In this document: one piece after another, positions 9,099-15,876 of the stretch
Position numbering within the stretch: the stretch's first letter is position 1
Layout of the letters: each line of letters begins with the position of its first letter
NCBI GenBank assembly: GCA_018970485.1
Contig: JAGWWH010000014.1
Location: forward strand, 1 to 40,360
From: Pseudomonadota bacterium
Lineage (GTDB): Bacteria; Pseudomonadota; Alphaproteobacteria; Rickettsiales; UBA1997
Direction of reading: 5' to 3'
DNA length: 40,360 nucleotides
Notes under the pieces: model-generated
What the model was told of the DNA's origin: nothing
Databases searched by the model: none
The model's input: only the letters and a program-made list of their open reading frames with translations
Program-made: the position numbers and the translations under genes

Positions 9099-9857
9099 CT
9101 AGGTGACGGCATTACAGATTTTGCAACTTGAACTCTTTTTCAACGAAACTTTGCGAAAATCATTTTTGAGAAAATCGAAGAGTAAAATTTTGCCAACTAG
9201 GCTTTCACCGATTCCTAAAATCTCACGGATTGTTGTAGTTGCTTGAAGTGCGCCGATCGTTCCAGCGACTGAGCCTAAGATGCCTTTCTCTGCGAGCGGC
9301 AAAGAAAAATTTTCGTCAAGAATATTGGGATTAAAACAGGAGTAACAGGGATTGTTTTTTTGGTAAGATTTGAAGGTGGAAACTTGTCCCAAAAAGCCTT
9401 TTACGGCGGCGAAAATTAGCGGTTTTTTTTGTTCGTGAGCAATTTCATTAATGATGAAACGAGTCGGAAAATTATCGGTGGCGTCTAAAATAAAATCGTA
9501 ATCGACGCAGATTTTTCTAAGGATCTCGCGATTTGCTCGTTCGGAGAAAATTGTTAAATTTACGTCGGGATTTAAGTCAGAAATTTTTTCGCGTGCACTT
9601 GCAACTTTTTTTTGTCCGAGGTTTTTTTCATTGTGAATCACTTGGCGCTGTAGGTTTGATAGCTCGACAATGTCGTCATCGACTACGCCAATATTTCCAA
9701 TTCCCGCCGCCGCAAGATAAAGCAAAACTGGCGAGCCGAGACCGCCGGCGCCGATTACCAGAACCTTCGCGTTCAGTAATTTTTCTTGGCCGAGCTCGCC
9801 AATTTCAGGAAGAATTGTGTTGCGAAGGTAGCGCTGTTTTTGGGATTCAGTTAACAT
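9099..9857 (-). CDS. moeB: MoeB/ThiF/HesA-family E1-like adenylyltransferase
   Basis: Enzyme that adenylates the C-terminal glycine of a ubiquitin-like sulfur carrier (MoaD or ThiS). The 252-residue protein has the nucleotide-binding loop VLVIGAGGLGSPVLLYLAAAGIG (about 31-53), the R-rich segment ELSNLQRQVIH, and DATDNFPTRF (about 126-135). Two zinc-binding pairs, CYSC and CKIC, match MoeB. Whether it serves molybdopterin, thiamine or tRNA thiolation cannot be told because no carrier gene is adjacent. The gene is followed by a 28-base inverted repeat and preceded by another. Confidence 0.85.
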   Translation of the reverse strand: MLTESQKQRYLRNTILPEIGELGQEKLLNAKVLVIGAGGLGSPVLLYLAAAGIGNIGVVDDDIVELSNLQRQVIHNEKNLGQKKVASAREKISDLNPDVNLTIFSERANREILRKICVDYDFILDATDNFPTRFIINEIAHEQKKPLIFAAVKGFLGQVSTFKSYQKNNPCYSCFNPNILDENFSLPLAEKGILGSVAGTIGALQATTTIREILGIGESLVGKILLFDFLKNDFRKVSLKKSSSCKICNAVT

Positions 9858-9880
9858 TTAGTTTAGTAAATTATTCACGA

Positions 9881-9962
9881 CTGGATCCCCGCCTTCGCGG
9901 GGATGACGTGATTAGTTTTGCGCCTTACTCTCAGCGTCATCCCCGCGCAGGGGAGGATCCAG
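9881..9962. repeat. Imperfect 28-base inverted repeat (ggatcccc type) between nth and moeB
   Basis: Arms at 9881-9908 and 9935-9962 pair over 28 bases with three mismatches. The outer ends are CTGGATCC and GGATCCAG, and the inner ends are GATGACG and CGTCATC. The element fills most of the gap between the nth stop and the moeB start, ending 2 bases from the nth stop codon. A fragment of the same family (tccccgcctgcgcc) is seen near 5182-5200. Confidence 0.85.
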
Positions 9963-9964
9963 AT

Positions 9965-10600
9965 TTATTGCACTAGAGCTGAAAAATATTCGCAAAATTT
10001 TTGAATTTTACACTCTCCACATTTCGGCTTCCGCGCCTGACAAACATAGCGTCCATGCAGGATCATCCAATGATGCGCGTGGGTTTGCCATTTTTTTGGA
10101 ATTCTTTTCATTAAAGAAATTTCGGTTTTTTCGGGGGTGGTTTCTTCAACGAAACCGAGACGATTTGCGACCCGGAAAACGTGCGTATCGACCGCAATTG
10201 TTGGATGCCCGAAAGCGCAGTTTAAAACAACATTTGCAGTTTTTTGACCAACTCCTGGAAGTGATTTTAAAGCCTCAAATCTTTCAGGAACTTCAGAATT
10301 AAATTCATCAACCAAACGCTGCGAAAGCTTGATAATATTGGCCGCTTTGCCGTTGTAGAGACCAATCGTGTTAATGTATTTTTTCAGATTTTTTTCACCG
10401 AGCTTCAACATTTTTTCTGGCGTATCGGCAATTTCAAAAAGTGCTTTTGTTGCTTTATTTACGCCAATATCGGTGCTTTGTGCCGACAAAACCACAGCGA
10501 CCAAAAGCGTGTAATTATTAACAAAATTTAGCTCGGTTTTTGGATGCGGATTTTGCTCTTTCCAAATGGAAAAAATTTTTTCGATTTTGTTGAGATTCAT
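9965..10600 (-). CDS. nth: Endonuclease III
   Basis: Base-excision-repair DNA glycosylase/AP lyase for oxidised pyrimidines (211 residues, normal). The helix-hairpin-helix segment LPGVGQKTANVV is followed by the catalytic region with VDTHVFRVANRLGF, whose aspartate is the conserved catalytic one. The 4Fe-4S cluster cysteines CQARKPKCGECKIQKFC have the C-x6-C-x2-C-x5-C spacing. The gene is divergent from murC, 66 bases away. Confidence 0.97.
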   Translation of the reverse strand: MNLNKIEKIFSIWKEQNPHPKTELNFVNNYTLLVAVVLSAQSTDIGVNKATKALFEIADTPEKMLKLGEKNLKKYINTIGLYNGKAANIIKLSQRLVDEFNSEVPERFEALKSLPGVGQKTANVVLNCAFGHPTIAVDTHVFRVANRLGFVEETTPEKTEISLMKRIPKKWQTHAHHWMILHGRYVCQARKPKCGECKIQKFCEYFSALVQ

Positions 10601-10603
10601 TAG

Positions 10604-10641
10604 TTTACAAATAATCCACTCTTTTTACGTTGCCGCGTCCC
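10604..10641 (+). promoter_or_regulatory. Promoter of murC with GC-rich discriminator
   Basis: -35 TTTACA (10604-10609), 16-base spacer, -10 TACGTT (10626-10631), then GCCGCGTCCC (10632-10641). The expected leader to the murC ATG is about 28 bases. Spacing and box match the other promoters of this type. Confidence 0.7.
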
Positions 10642-10666
10642 TCTTGGCCTCACAATAGATTTCAAC

Positions 10667-12079
10667 ATGAACATTCAAGAATTAAAACAACAAAGAAAAG
10701 TTCATTTTATTGGACTTGGCGGCATCGGCATGAGCGCGTTGGCTTTCATTTTACGTGAGTGGAAAATTCCAGTGCAGGGATCTGATTTGTCGGAAAATTA
10801 TTTGACGCCAAAATTGCGTGAAAAAGGTGTGAGTTATTTCGTTGGCCATGAAACAAAAAACATAGCTGAAGACGTCTCTTTAATCGTCGAAACCTCGATC
10901 ATAAAAACTGACAATCCAGAAATTATCGAGGCACAAAAAAGAAATATTCCCGTGATCACTCGCGCAAATTTATTGGCGTTGATCATGCGAGAATATAAGG
11001 GAATCACCATCGCAGGAACCCACGGCAAAACTAGCACAACGGGAATTGTTTCGTTGATGCTTGAGATTGGAGGATTCGATCCAACCGTGATAAATGGCGG
11101 CGTCATTCACTATTTCGGCAGCAATTCAAAAGTTGGAAAAGGGGAATATTTAGTTGCGGAATCTGATGAATCAGACGCGAGCTTCGTTGATTTACCAAGC
11201 GCGATCGGCTCTATCACAAATATCGAACCTGAACATTTGGAATTCAAAGGCTATGCCGGATGTTTTGAAAAACAGAAAGAATGTTTCGAGCGATATGTTC
11301 GACAAATACCCGATGCGGGCATATGCGTCTTGTGTTTAGACTCGCCAGAAGTTGAGAAAATTTACGAGAAATTAAAATCGTCGAAGAAAAATTTAGTTAC
11401 CTACTCCGCAAAAAAATCTGCCGATTTAGTGGTGAAAAATATCAGGATGGACGCGAGTGGAGTTGGCTTTGATGTTGAATTTAAAGATGGTCGTAAATTC
11501 ACAAATCTAAAAATGCCAATCTATGGCGAACACAATGCTAGCAATGCTTTAGTGGCAATCGCGATTGGTGATTTTTTGGGAATGGATGAAGAAAAAATCA
11601 GAAAAGCTCTCGCTACTTTTAACGGCGTAAAACGTCGTTTCACTAAAGTTGGTGAGTTTAATGGAGCAGCAATAATTGATGATTACGGACATCATCCAAC
11701 TGAAATTTCAACCACTCTCAAAGCCGCACGAGCATTGGCTGGGTCGCATAAAGTAATCTGTATTTTTCAGCCCCACAAATATTCGCGCGTTAATAGTTTA
11801 TTTAACGAATTTTGCGCTGCTTTTTTAGACGCTAATCAAGTAATTGTTGCTGATGTTTATTCTGCCGGACAAGCGCCAATCCAAGGCGCAACGCAAGATG
11901 ATTTGGTCGCCGGAATAAAAAAATCTGGTCACAAAAATGTGGTAAAACTTGCTAGCGAAAAAGATTTAGCGGCAATCATTAAGCCGCAAATTTCCGCTGG
12001 CGACATCGTATTTTGTACCGGCGCAGGAAGTATCACCTACTGGGCTGCAGCCTTAGAAAAACAATTAAAAGATTCCTAA
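10667..12079 (+). CDS. murC: UDP-N-acetylmuramate--L-alanine ligase
   Basis: Cytoplasmic ligase that adds L-alanine to UDP-MurNAc, the first step of peptide-stem synthesis. The 470-residue protein has the N-terminal UDP-binding loop HFIGLGGIGMSALA, the ATP-binding GTHGKTSTT (about 117-125), the central YGEHNASNALVA and the C-terminal domain with DDYGHHPTEI. It lacks other dcw genes (murG, murB, ddl, ftsQ) as neighbours; a GNAT gene and xth follow with overlapping stop/start codons. Translation probably starts at 10667 without a visible Shine-Dalgarno sequence. Confidence 0.98.
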   Translation: MNIQELKQQRKVHFIGLGGIGMSALAFILREWKIPVQGSDLSENYLTPKLREKGVSYFVGHETKNIAEDVSLIVETSIIKTDNPEIIEAQKRNIPVITRANLLALIMREYKGITIAGTHGKTSTTGIVSLMLEIGGFDPTVINGGVIHYFGSNSKVGKGEYLVAESDESDASFVDLPSAIGSITNIEPEHLEFKGYAGCFEKQKECFERYVRQIPDAGICVLCLDSPEVEKIYEKLKSSKKNLVTYSAKKSADLVVKNIRMDASGVGFDVEFKDGRKFTNLKMPIYGEHNASNALVAIAIGDFLGMDEEKIRKALATFNGVKRRFTKVGEFNGAAIIDDYGHHPTEISTTLKAARALAGSHKVICIFQPHKYSRVNSLFNEFCAAFLDANQVIVADVYSAGQAPIQGATQDDLVAGIKKSGHKNVVKLASEKDLAAIIKPQISAGDIVFCTGAGSITYWAAALEKQLKDS

Positions 12080-12510
12080 TGGACGAAATTAAAATCAAAG
12101 AATTGAACAGTTTGGATGAGATGCTTCTGGCCTATCCGATCATTAGCCAGCGCTACCAAGAGATGAATTTGGAAAATTACAAAAAGCAGATTTCTGAGAT
12201 GATCGAGATGAATGATTTTAAAATGATCGGCGCATTTTCTGGCGATGAAATTCTTGGTGTTGCCGGCTATTGGGTCCTACGCATGCTTTATTGCGGACGC
12301 TACATCCAAGTTTCAAGTTTCATCGTCGATGGCGAAAAAAGAGGCGGAGGAATCGGCAAAAAAATCTTAGCAGAAATCGATAAAATCGGCAAAAAATTAA
12401 ATTGCGAAAAAGTTGTTTTGGACTCCTTCACCGAAAACAAAAAATCTCATCCGCTCTACTACCGCGAAGGTTTCTACATTCGCGGATTTCATTTTATGAA
12501 GGATTTGTAA
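12079..12510 (+). CDS. GNAT-family N-acetyltransferase
   Basis: Small (143-residue) acetyltransferase with the GNAT acetyl-CoA loop EKRGGGIGKKILAEI and the late strand LDSFTENKKSHPLYYREGFYIRGFHFMK, where the tyrosine-containing YYREGF is typical. The substrate is unknown. The ATG overlaps the murC stop (TAATG), and its own stop overlaps the xth start in the same way, so the three genes are translationally coupled. Whether it acts on protein, antibiotic or cell-wall precursor cannot be judged from the sequence. Confidence 0.85.
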   Translation: MDEIKIKELNSLDEMLLAYPIISQRYQEMNLENYKKQISEMIEMNDFKMIGAFSGDEILGVAGYWVLRMLYCGRYIQVSSFIVDGEKRGGGIGKKILAEIDKIGKKLNCEKVVLDSFTENKKSHPLYYREGFYIRGFHFMKDL

Positions 12511-13322
12511 TGACCCAAATCAAACTCGCGAGTTTCAACGTAAACTCTGTAAAGGCACGCCTGCCAAGGCTTCTGGAGTGGTTGAAAAATTCTAATCCTG
12601 ACGTGGTTTTGTTGCAGGAATTAAAATGTTTGGAAAAAGATTTTCCCTTCGAGGCCTTATTTGACGCGGGTTACAACTCCGCTGTCTACGGACAAAAAAC
12701 TTACAACGGCGTGGCAATTCTTTCGAAATTTAAAATTGAAGATGTGGTTAAGGGCTTACCCGGAGAGGATGAGCAGGCTCGCTACATCGAAGGTTTAATT
12801 TCGGTCGCAGGCCAAGCGATTCGCGTTTCTTCAATTTACGTTCCAAATGGCGGCGGAGATTTAATGCCCAGCGAAACACTCGAAACGAGTAAAAAATTTC
12901 TCTACAAATTGGATTTTTACGATCGCTTGCGCGTCCATCTCTCTAGCCTTCTTCCCTTCGATGAAATCCAGATTTTTGGCGGAGATTTTAACGTCGCGGC
13001 AGAGGAAATTGATCTCTACGATCCGAAATCTTTTGAGGGACAAATTTTATTTCATCCGCTCGAGCGCCAGAAATTCCGTTCGCTACTAAATCTTGGATTG
13101 ATTGATTCCTACCGAGCAACTCAAGCAAAAAGCCAAGCCTTCAGCTGGTGGGATTATCGCGGCGGATCTTGGCAGCACAACAAGGGCGCTCGTATCGATT
13201 ATCTTTTGACCTCACCTTTGGCGGCAGATAAAATCACTGCGACAGCAATTGAAGATAAAGGCGTGCGAGATCGGGAAAAGCCTTCGGATCATTGTCCTGT
13301 CTGTGTAACTTTAACACTTTAA
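12510..13322 (+). CDS. xth: Exodeoxyribonuclease III / AP endonuclease
   Basis: Mg-dependent 3'-5' exonuclease and AP endonuclease of base excision repair (270 residues). Motifs in order: FNVNSVKARL, LLQELKC (metal-binding glutamate), SIYVPNGG, GGDFNVA, SWWDYRGGS, ARIDYLL and the C-terminal SDHCPV with the catalytic histidine. The ATG overlaps the stop of the acetyltransferase gene. Its last 89 bases are overlapped on the other strand by the DUF167 gene. With nth in the window, two base-excision enzymes lie close together. Confidence 0.96.
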   Translation: MTQIKLASFNVNSVKARLPRLLEWLKNSNPDVVLLQELKCLEKDFPFEALFDAGYNSAVYGQKTYNGVAILSKFKIEDVVKGLPGEDEQARYIEGLISVAGQAIRVSSIYVPNGGGDLMPSETLETSKKFLYKLDFYDRLRVHLSSLLPFDEIQIFGGDFNVAAEEIDLYDPKSFEGQILFHPLERQKFRSLLNLGLIDSYRATQAKSQAFSWWDYRGGSWQHNKGARIDYLLTSPLAADKITATAIEDKGVRDREKPSDHCPVCVTLTL

Positions 13323-13563
13323 GCCGCGAAGTTTCGCCACGAATAATCTCAATTTTTGATTGCGGAATTTTTAGTTTTTTTGCCAAAAATTTTATCAGCT
13401 CTTCATTAGCCATCCCTTTTTCAGGCACAGCAGCAACGTTGATTTTGAGATATTCCTGATTTTTCTCGTCGATAAATTTCCCGCCAATTTTTGTCTGCAC
13501 GGCATTTGTCGTGACTCGCACAAAAATCAAATCTCCTCCTAGGTTTTCTCGTAAAAATGACAT
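13234..13563 (-). CDS. DUF167 (YggU-type) protein
   Basis: Small conserved protein of unknown function (109 residues). Recognisable features are LKINVAAVPEKGMANEELIKFLAKKLKIPQSKIEIIRGETSRLKVLKL, the core of the DUF167 fold, in which the RGETSRLK segment is typical. The last 23 or so residues, beyond that core, are read from the strand opposite the end of xth. The gene points toward xth and shares 89 bases with it. Its start is 5 bases from the -35 of the divergent ssrA promoter. Confidence 0.8.
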   Translation of the reverse strand: MSFLRENLGGDLIFVRVTTNAVQTKIGGKFIDEKNQEYLKINVAAVPEKGMANEELIKFLAKKLKIPQSKIEIIRGETSRLKVLKLHRQDNDPKAFPDLARLYLQLLSQ

Positions 13564-13568
13564 TGAAC

Positions 13569-13606
13569 TTGTTTAAAATTTTTCCGTACCTAGATTGCCT
13601 CGCGCC
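13569..13606 (+). promoter_or_regulatory. Promoter of the permuted tmRNA gene
   Basis: -35 TTGTTT (13569-13574), 16-base spacer, -10 TAGATT (13591-13596), then GCCTCGCGCC (13597-13606). Transcription would begin near 13603-13606, shortly before the acceptor part of the tmRNA. This has the same layout as the tRNA and ribosomal-protein promoters. Confidence 0.7.
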
Positions 13607-13960
13607 TTTGAGCCGCAAGGTTCGAAGCGCTATGGTGATAAATGTAATTCATAATAAACGTCATGGACCTGGGGGCGGTACCCAGCACCTCCACCATTGT
13701 TCTACTTAGAGCAAATTTGATGAGGGGGTGAATAGCTTTCGACATGCGCTAAAAGGGTTAACTTTGCCCGGTTGAGAAACTGCCGGCCGTAAGCATGTCC
13801 TTCTGGGCAAGCTCTGCGACATCCGTTCAAAAAAAGTAAACGCAAACGATAACTTTGCTAATGACAATCTAGAATTTGCTCCAGCGACAAAAGTTGCTTT
13901 TGCATAAGTTAGATAGTCGGGGTTCGCCCGAGCACCTTTCAACAGAAGCTCGGGCACTTA
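13604..13960 (+). ncRNA. ssrA: Circularly permuted two-piece tmRNA
   Basis: tmRNA rescues stalled ribosomes and tags the unfinished protein for degradation. The gene is permuted as in other alphaproteobacteria. The acceptor piece comes first and ends at 13696 with T-stem CTGGG/CCCAG (loop GGCGGTA), acceptor strand CACCTCC (13686-13692) and encoded ACCA. An intervening segment (13697-13723) follows, then the coding piece, starting GGGGGTG (13724-13730), which pairs with CACCTCC over seven pairs. The tag frame begins at GCA 13842 after the conserved AGTAAAC. A helix GCCCGAGC/GCTCGGGC (13926-13933/13948-13955) lies near the 3' end. Outer ends are approximate. sspB follows directly. Confidence 0.93.
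13842..13907 (+). other. tmRNA proteolysis-tag reading frame
   Basis: Resume codon GCA at 13842 and stop TAA at 13905-13907 enclose 21 sense codons: ANDNFANDNLEF followed by APATKVAFA. With the alanine carried by tmRNA itself the tag starts AANDNF, as in Caulobacter. The tag is longer than the usual 10-15 residues, repeats ANDN, and ends AFA rather than the usual LAA or VAA. Confidence 0.85.
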
Positions 13961-13984
13961 CCTTTCCACTGATATCCAACAAGC

Positions 13985-14500
13985 ATGCAAGATCAAATCG
14001 GTTACGACGAAATTATCGAAAATTCGATGCGCCTAGTGATTTACGAAGCTTTAAAAAAAGTTGAGAAAACTGGCCTTCTCGGCAATCACTATTTCATCAT
14101 CACCTTTTTTACTCACTTCCCCGAAGTCTCAATTTCTCAAGAGCTTCTCGCAAAATATCCCGAAGAAATGACGATCGTAGTCCAATACCAATTTAGCGGC
14201 TTGGAGGTCAATCAAGACTCATTTAAAATATCTCTCAGCTTTGGAGGAAAATATGAAAAACTAGAAGTTCCCTACAAAGCGGTAAGTTCATTCGCCGATC
14301 CTTCGATGAACTTTGCTCTCAAATTCAGCATGAATTATGCCGAATCTGTTGATGTCGATTCCGAAGATTTTTCCGAATCAAATTCAGCTAACAAAAATAC
14401 CAACGAAAAAAGAACCAACGCAAAAATTGATTTATCAGCCAAAGTTATTTCGCTCGACGCGTTCCGTAAAAATAAAGGCTCCAACCCCTCAGATAAATGA
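13985..14500 (+). CDS. sspB: ClpXP adaptor SspB, alphaproteobacterial type
   Basis: Adaptor that binds ssrA tags and delivers the tagged protein to ClpXP. The 171-residue protein has the alpha-SspB core: an N-terminal helix (9-28), HYFIITFFTHFPEVSISQELLAKYPEEMTIVVQYQF (35-70), FKISLSFGGKYEKLEVPYKAVSSFADPSMNFALKF (80-114), a long flexible acidic linker and a C-terminal ClpX-docking motif AKVISLDAFRKNKG (152-165). The gene starts about 25 bases after the tmRNA coding piece, so substrate tag and adaptor are neighbours. Its stop overlaps plsY by 4 bases. Confidence 0.92.
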   Translation: MQDQIGYDEIIENSMRLVIYEALKKVEKTGLLGNHYFIITFFTHFPEVSISQELLAKYPEEMTIVVQYQFSGLEVNQDSFKISLSFGGKYEKLEVPYKAVSSFADPSMNFALKFSMNYAESVDVDSEDFSESNSANKNTNEKRTNAKIDLSAKVISLDAFRKNKGSNPSDK

Positions 14501-15096
14501 TATTTTTTTACCAATTCCTCTTCTTGATTCTGACCTACTTCGTCGCGGCAATCCCGTTTGGCTTGGTCTTAACCAAAATCTTCGCTAAAAAAGATGTGCG
14601 CGAATTTGGATCGGGAAATATTGGCGCAACAAATGTCGTTAGAGTTGCCGGCAAAAAAATCGGCCTTCTTACTTTAGTTCTAGACGGCCTCAAGGGTGCG
14701 ATAATGGTGGTGATCGCTCGCTTCGCATTTTTTGATGTATCGGGTTTGCACATTTTTCTAGTTCTTGTTGGAGCGGTCTCTGTTCTTGCTCACATCTATC
14801 CAATTTATCTCAACTTCAAAGGTGGTAAAGGAGTCGCGACAACACTCGCGGTTTTGCTTGCTCTCGATCCAAATATCGGGCTTTTCGTGATCCTCATCTG
14901 GGCCATAACATTCGCAATATTTCGCACCTCCTCCATCTCTTCAATCACGGCAATTTTTTCTTCGATTATCTTATCGATTTGTTACGGCACATCTTTTTCA
15001 CAAATTTTATTCTGCGTTCTTCTCTTCGCGCTAATTCTCTACCGACACAAAGAAAACCTGCTTCGCCTCAAAAGCGGAGAAGAAAAGAAGTTCTAG
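14497..15096 (+). CDS. plsY: Acyl-phosphate--glycerol-3-phosphate acyltransferase
   Basis: Inner-membrane enzyme that makes lysophosphatidic acid, the first step of phospholipid synthesis, from acyl-phosphate. The 199-residue protein has about five membrane segments and the PlsY signatures FGSGNIGATNVVR and NFKGGKGVATTLAVL, which form the phosphate-binding loops. The partner plsX, needed to make acyl-phosphate, is not in the window. The gene overlaps sspB (ATGA) and pyrF starts one base after its stop, so sspB-plsY-pyrF look like one operon. Confidence 0.95.
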   Translation: MIFFYQFLFLILTYFVAAIPFGLVLTKIFAKKDVREFGSGNIGATNVVRVAGKKIGLLTLVLDGLKGAIMVVIARFAFFDVSGLHIFLVLVGAVSVLAHIYPIYLNFKGGKGVATTLAVLLALDPNIGLFVILIWAITFAIFRTSSISSITAIFSSIILSICYGTSFSQILFCVLLFALILYRHKENLLRLKSGEEKKF

Positions 15097-15097
15097 A

Positions 15098-15772
15098 ATG
15101 AGCCTAATAATCGCCTTAGATGTTCCTGATTTTTCCTCGGCAAAAAAGCTGGTTGATAACATTGGCGACGAGGGACTTTTCTACAAAGTTGGCTTAGAAT
15201 TAATGATGAGCGGCTCTTATTTCGAGCTGATCTCTTGGCTAAAAAATAAAAACAAAAAAGTTTTTGCTGATCTCAAAATTTACGACATTTCTGAAACTGT
15301 CGGCCGTGCCGTTGCCAATCTCGCACAACATGAAATTGACCTCTTAACAATTCACACCGCCAGTAAATCAATAATGTCGCAAGCCGCGCAAAATAAGGGC
15401 AAAATGCAGGTTATTGGCGTTACAGTTTTGACTAATCTTGATCAAAAAGATTTGAGCGAAATGGGCTTTGATCCAAAAATTTCTCTCGAAGATTTAGTCG
15501 AAAAAAAGACCGCACTCGCTTTGGAATCAGGCCTCGATGGCATCGTCGCTTCCGCTCTCGAAGCAAAAAAACTTCGTCAAAAATTCGGAAAAGATTTTTC
15601 AATCGTCACTCCTGGAATCAGGCTGGAAGCAGTCTCTAACGACGATCAAAAACGCGTTGCCGACGTTAAAACCGCAATTCAAAACGGCTCTTCGCATCTC
15701 GTAGTCGGCCGCCCAATCACTCGCGACGCCAATCCAAGAGAGGCGGCAAGAAAGTTTAATCAATTAATTTAA
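15098..15772 (+). CDS. pyrF: Orotidine 5'-phosphate decarboxylase
   Basis: Final enzyme of UMP synthesis (224 residues, a TIM barrel). Catalytic segment FADLKIYDISETV holds the Asp-x-Lys-x-x-x-Asp arrangement of OMP decarboxylases. The N-terminal LIIALDVPDFSSAKKLVD, central GVTVLTNL and the phosphate-binding VVGRPITRDANPREAARKF complete the family pattern. A GGAGAAG sequence lies upstream but is far from the ATG. Presence of pyrF implies pyrimidine synthesis rather than full dependence on a host. Confidence 0.95.
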   Translation: MSLIIALDVPDFSSAKKLVDNIGDEGLFYKVGLELMMSGSYFELISWLKNKNKKVFADLKIYDISETVGRAVANLAQHEIDLLTIHTASKSIMSQAAQNKGKMQVIGVTVLTNLDQKDLSEMGFDPKISLEDLVEKKTALALESGLDGIVASALEAKKLRQKFGKDFSIVTPGIRLEAVSNDDQKRVADVKTAIQNGSSHLVVGRPITRDANPREAARKFNQLI

Positions 15773-15784
15773 GAAACTGTAATC

Positions 15785-15869
15785 ACCCTTCGACAAGCTC
15801 AGGGCGACTCTCGCGGAGACATCGCAATACTCCGCGAAGTCATGCTTAAGCCTGTCGAAGCATGACGGA
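15785..15869. repeat. cttcgacaagctcag-type repeat upstream of murE
   Basis: A composite inverted repeat. CCCTTCGACAAGCTCAGGG is near the left end and TAAGCCTGTCGAAGC at the right. An inner stem CGCGGAG/CTCCGCG lies at about 15813-15837. It fills the gap between pyrF and murE. Two relatives stand upstream of pgi and dnaQ. Confidence 0.75.
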
Positions 15870-15876
15870 CTCCAAG

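Noticed and set aside
8891-9112. Open frame of 73 codons between the tRNA pair and moeB
   Set aside because: It is made almost wholly of the 28-base inverted repeat and the tRNA promoter; no protein family match and no start signal.
13706-13957. Minus-strand frame of 83 codons opposite the tmRNA
   Set aside because: It lies wholly within the structured tmRNA coding piece and its tag sequence.
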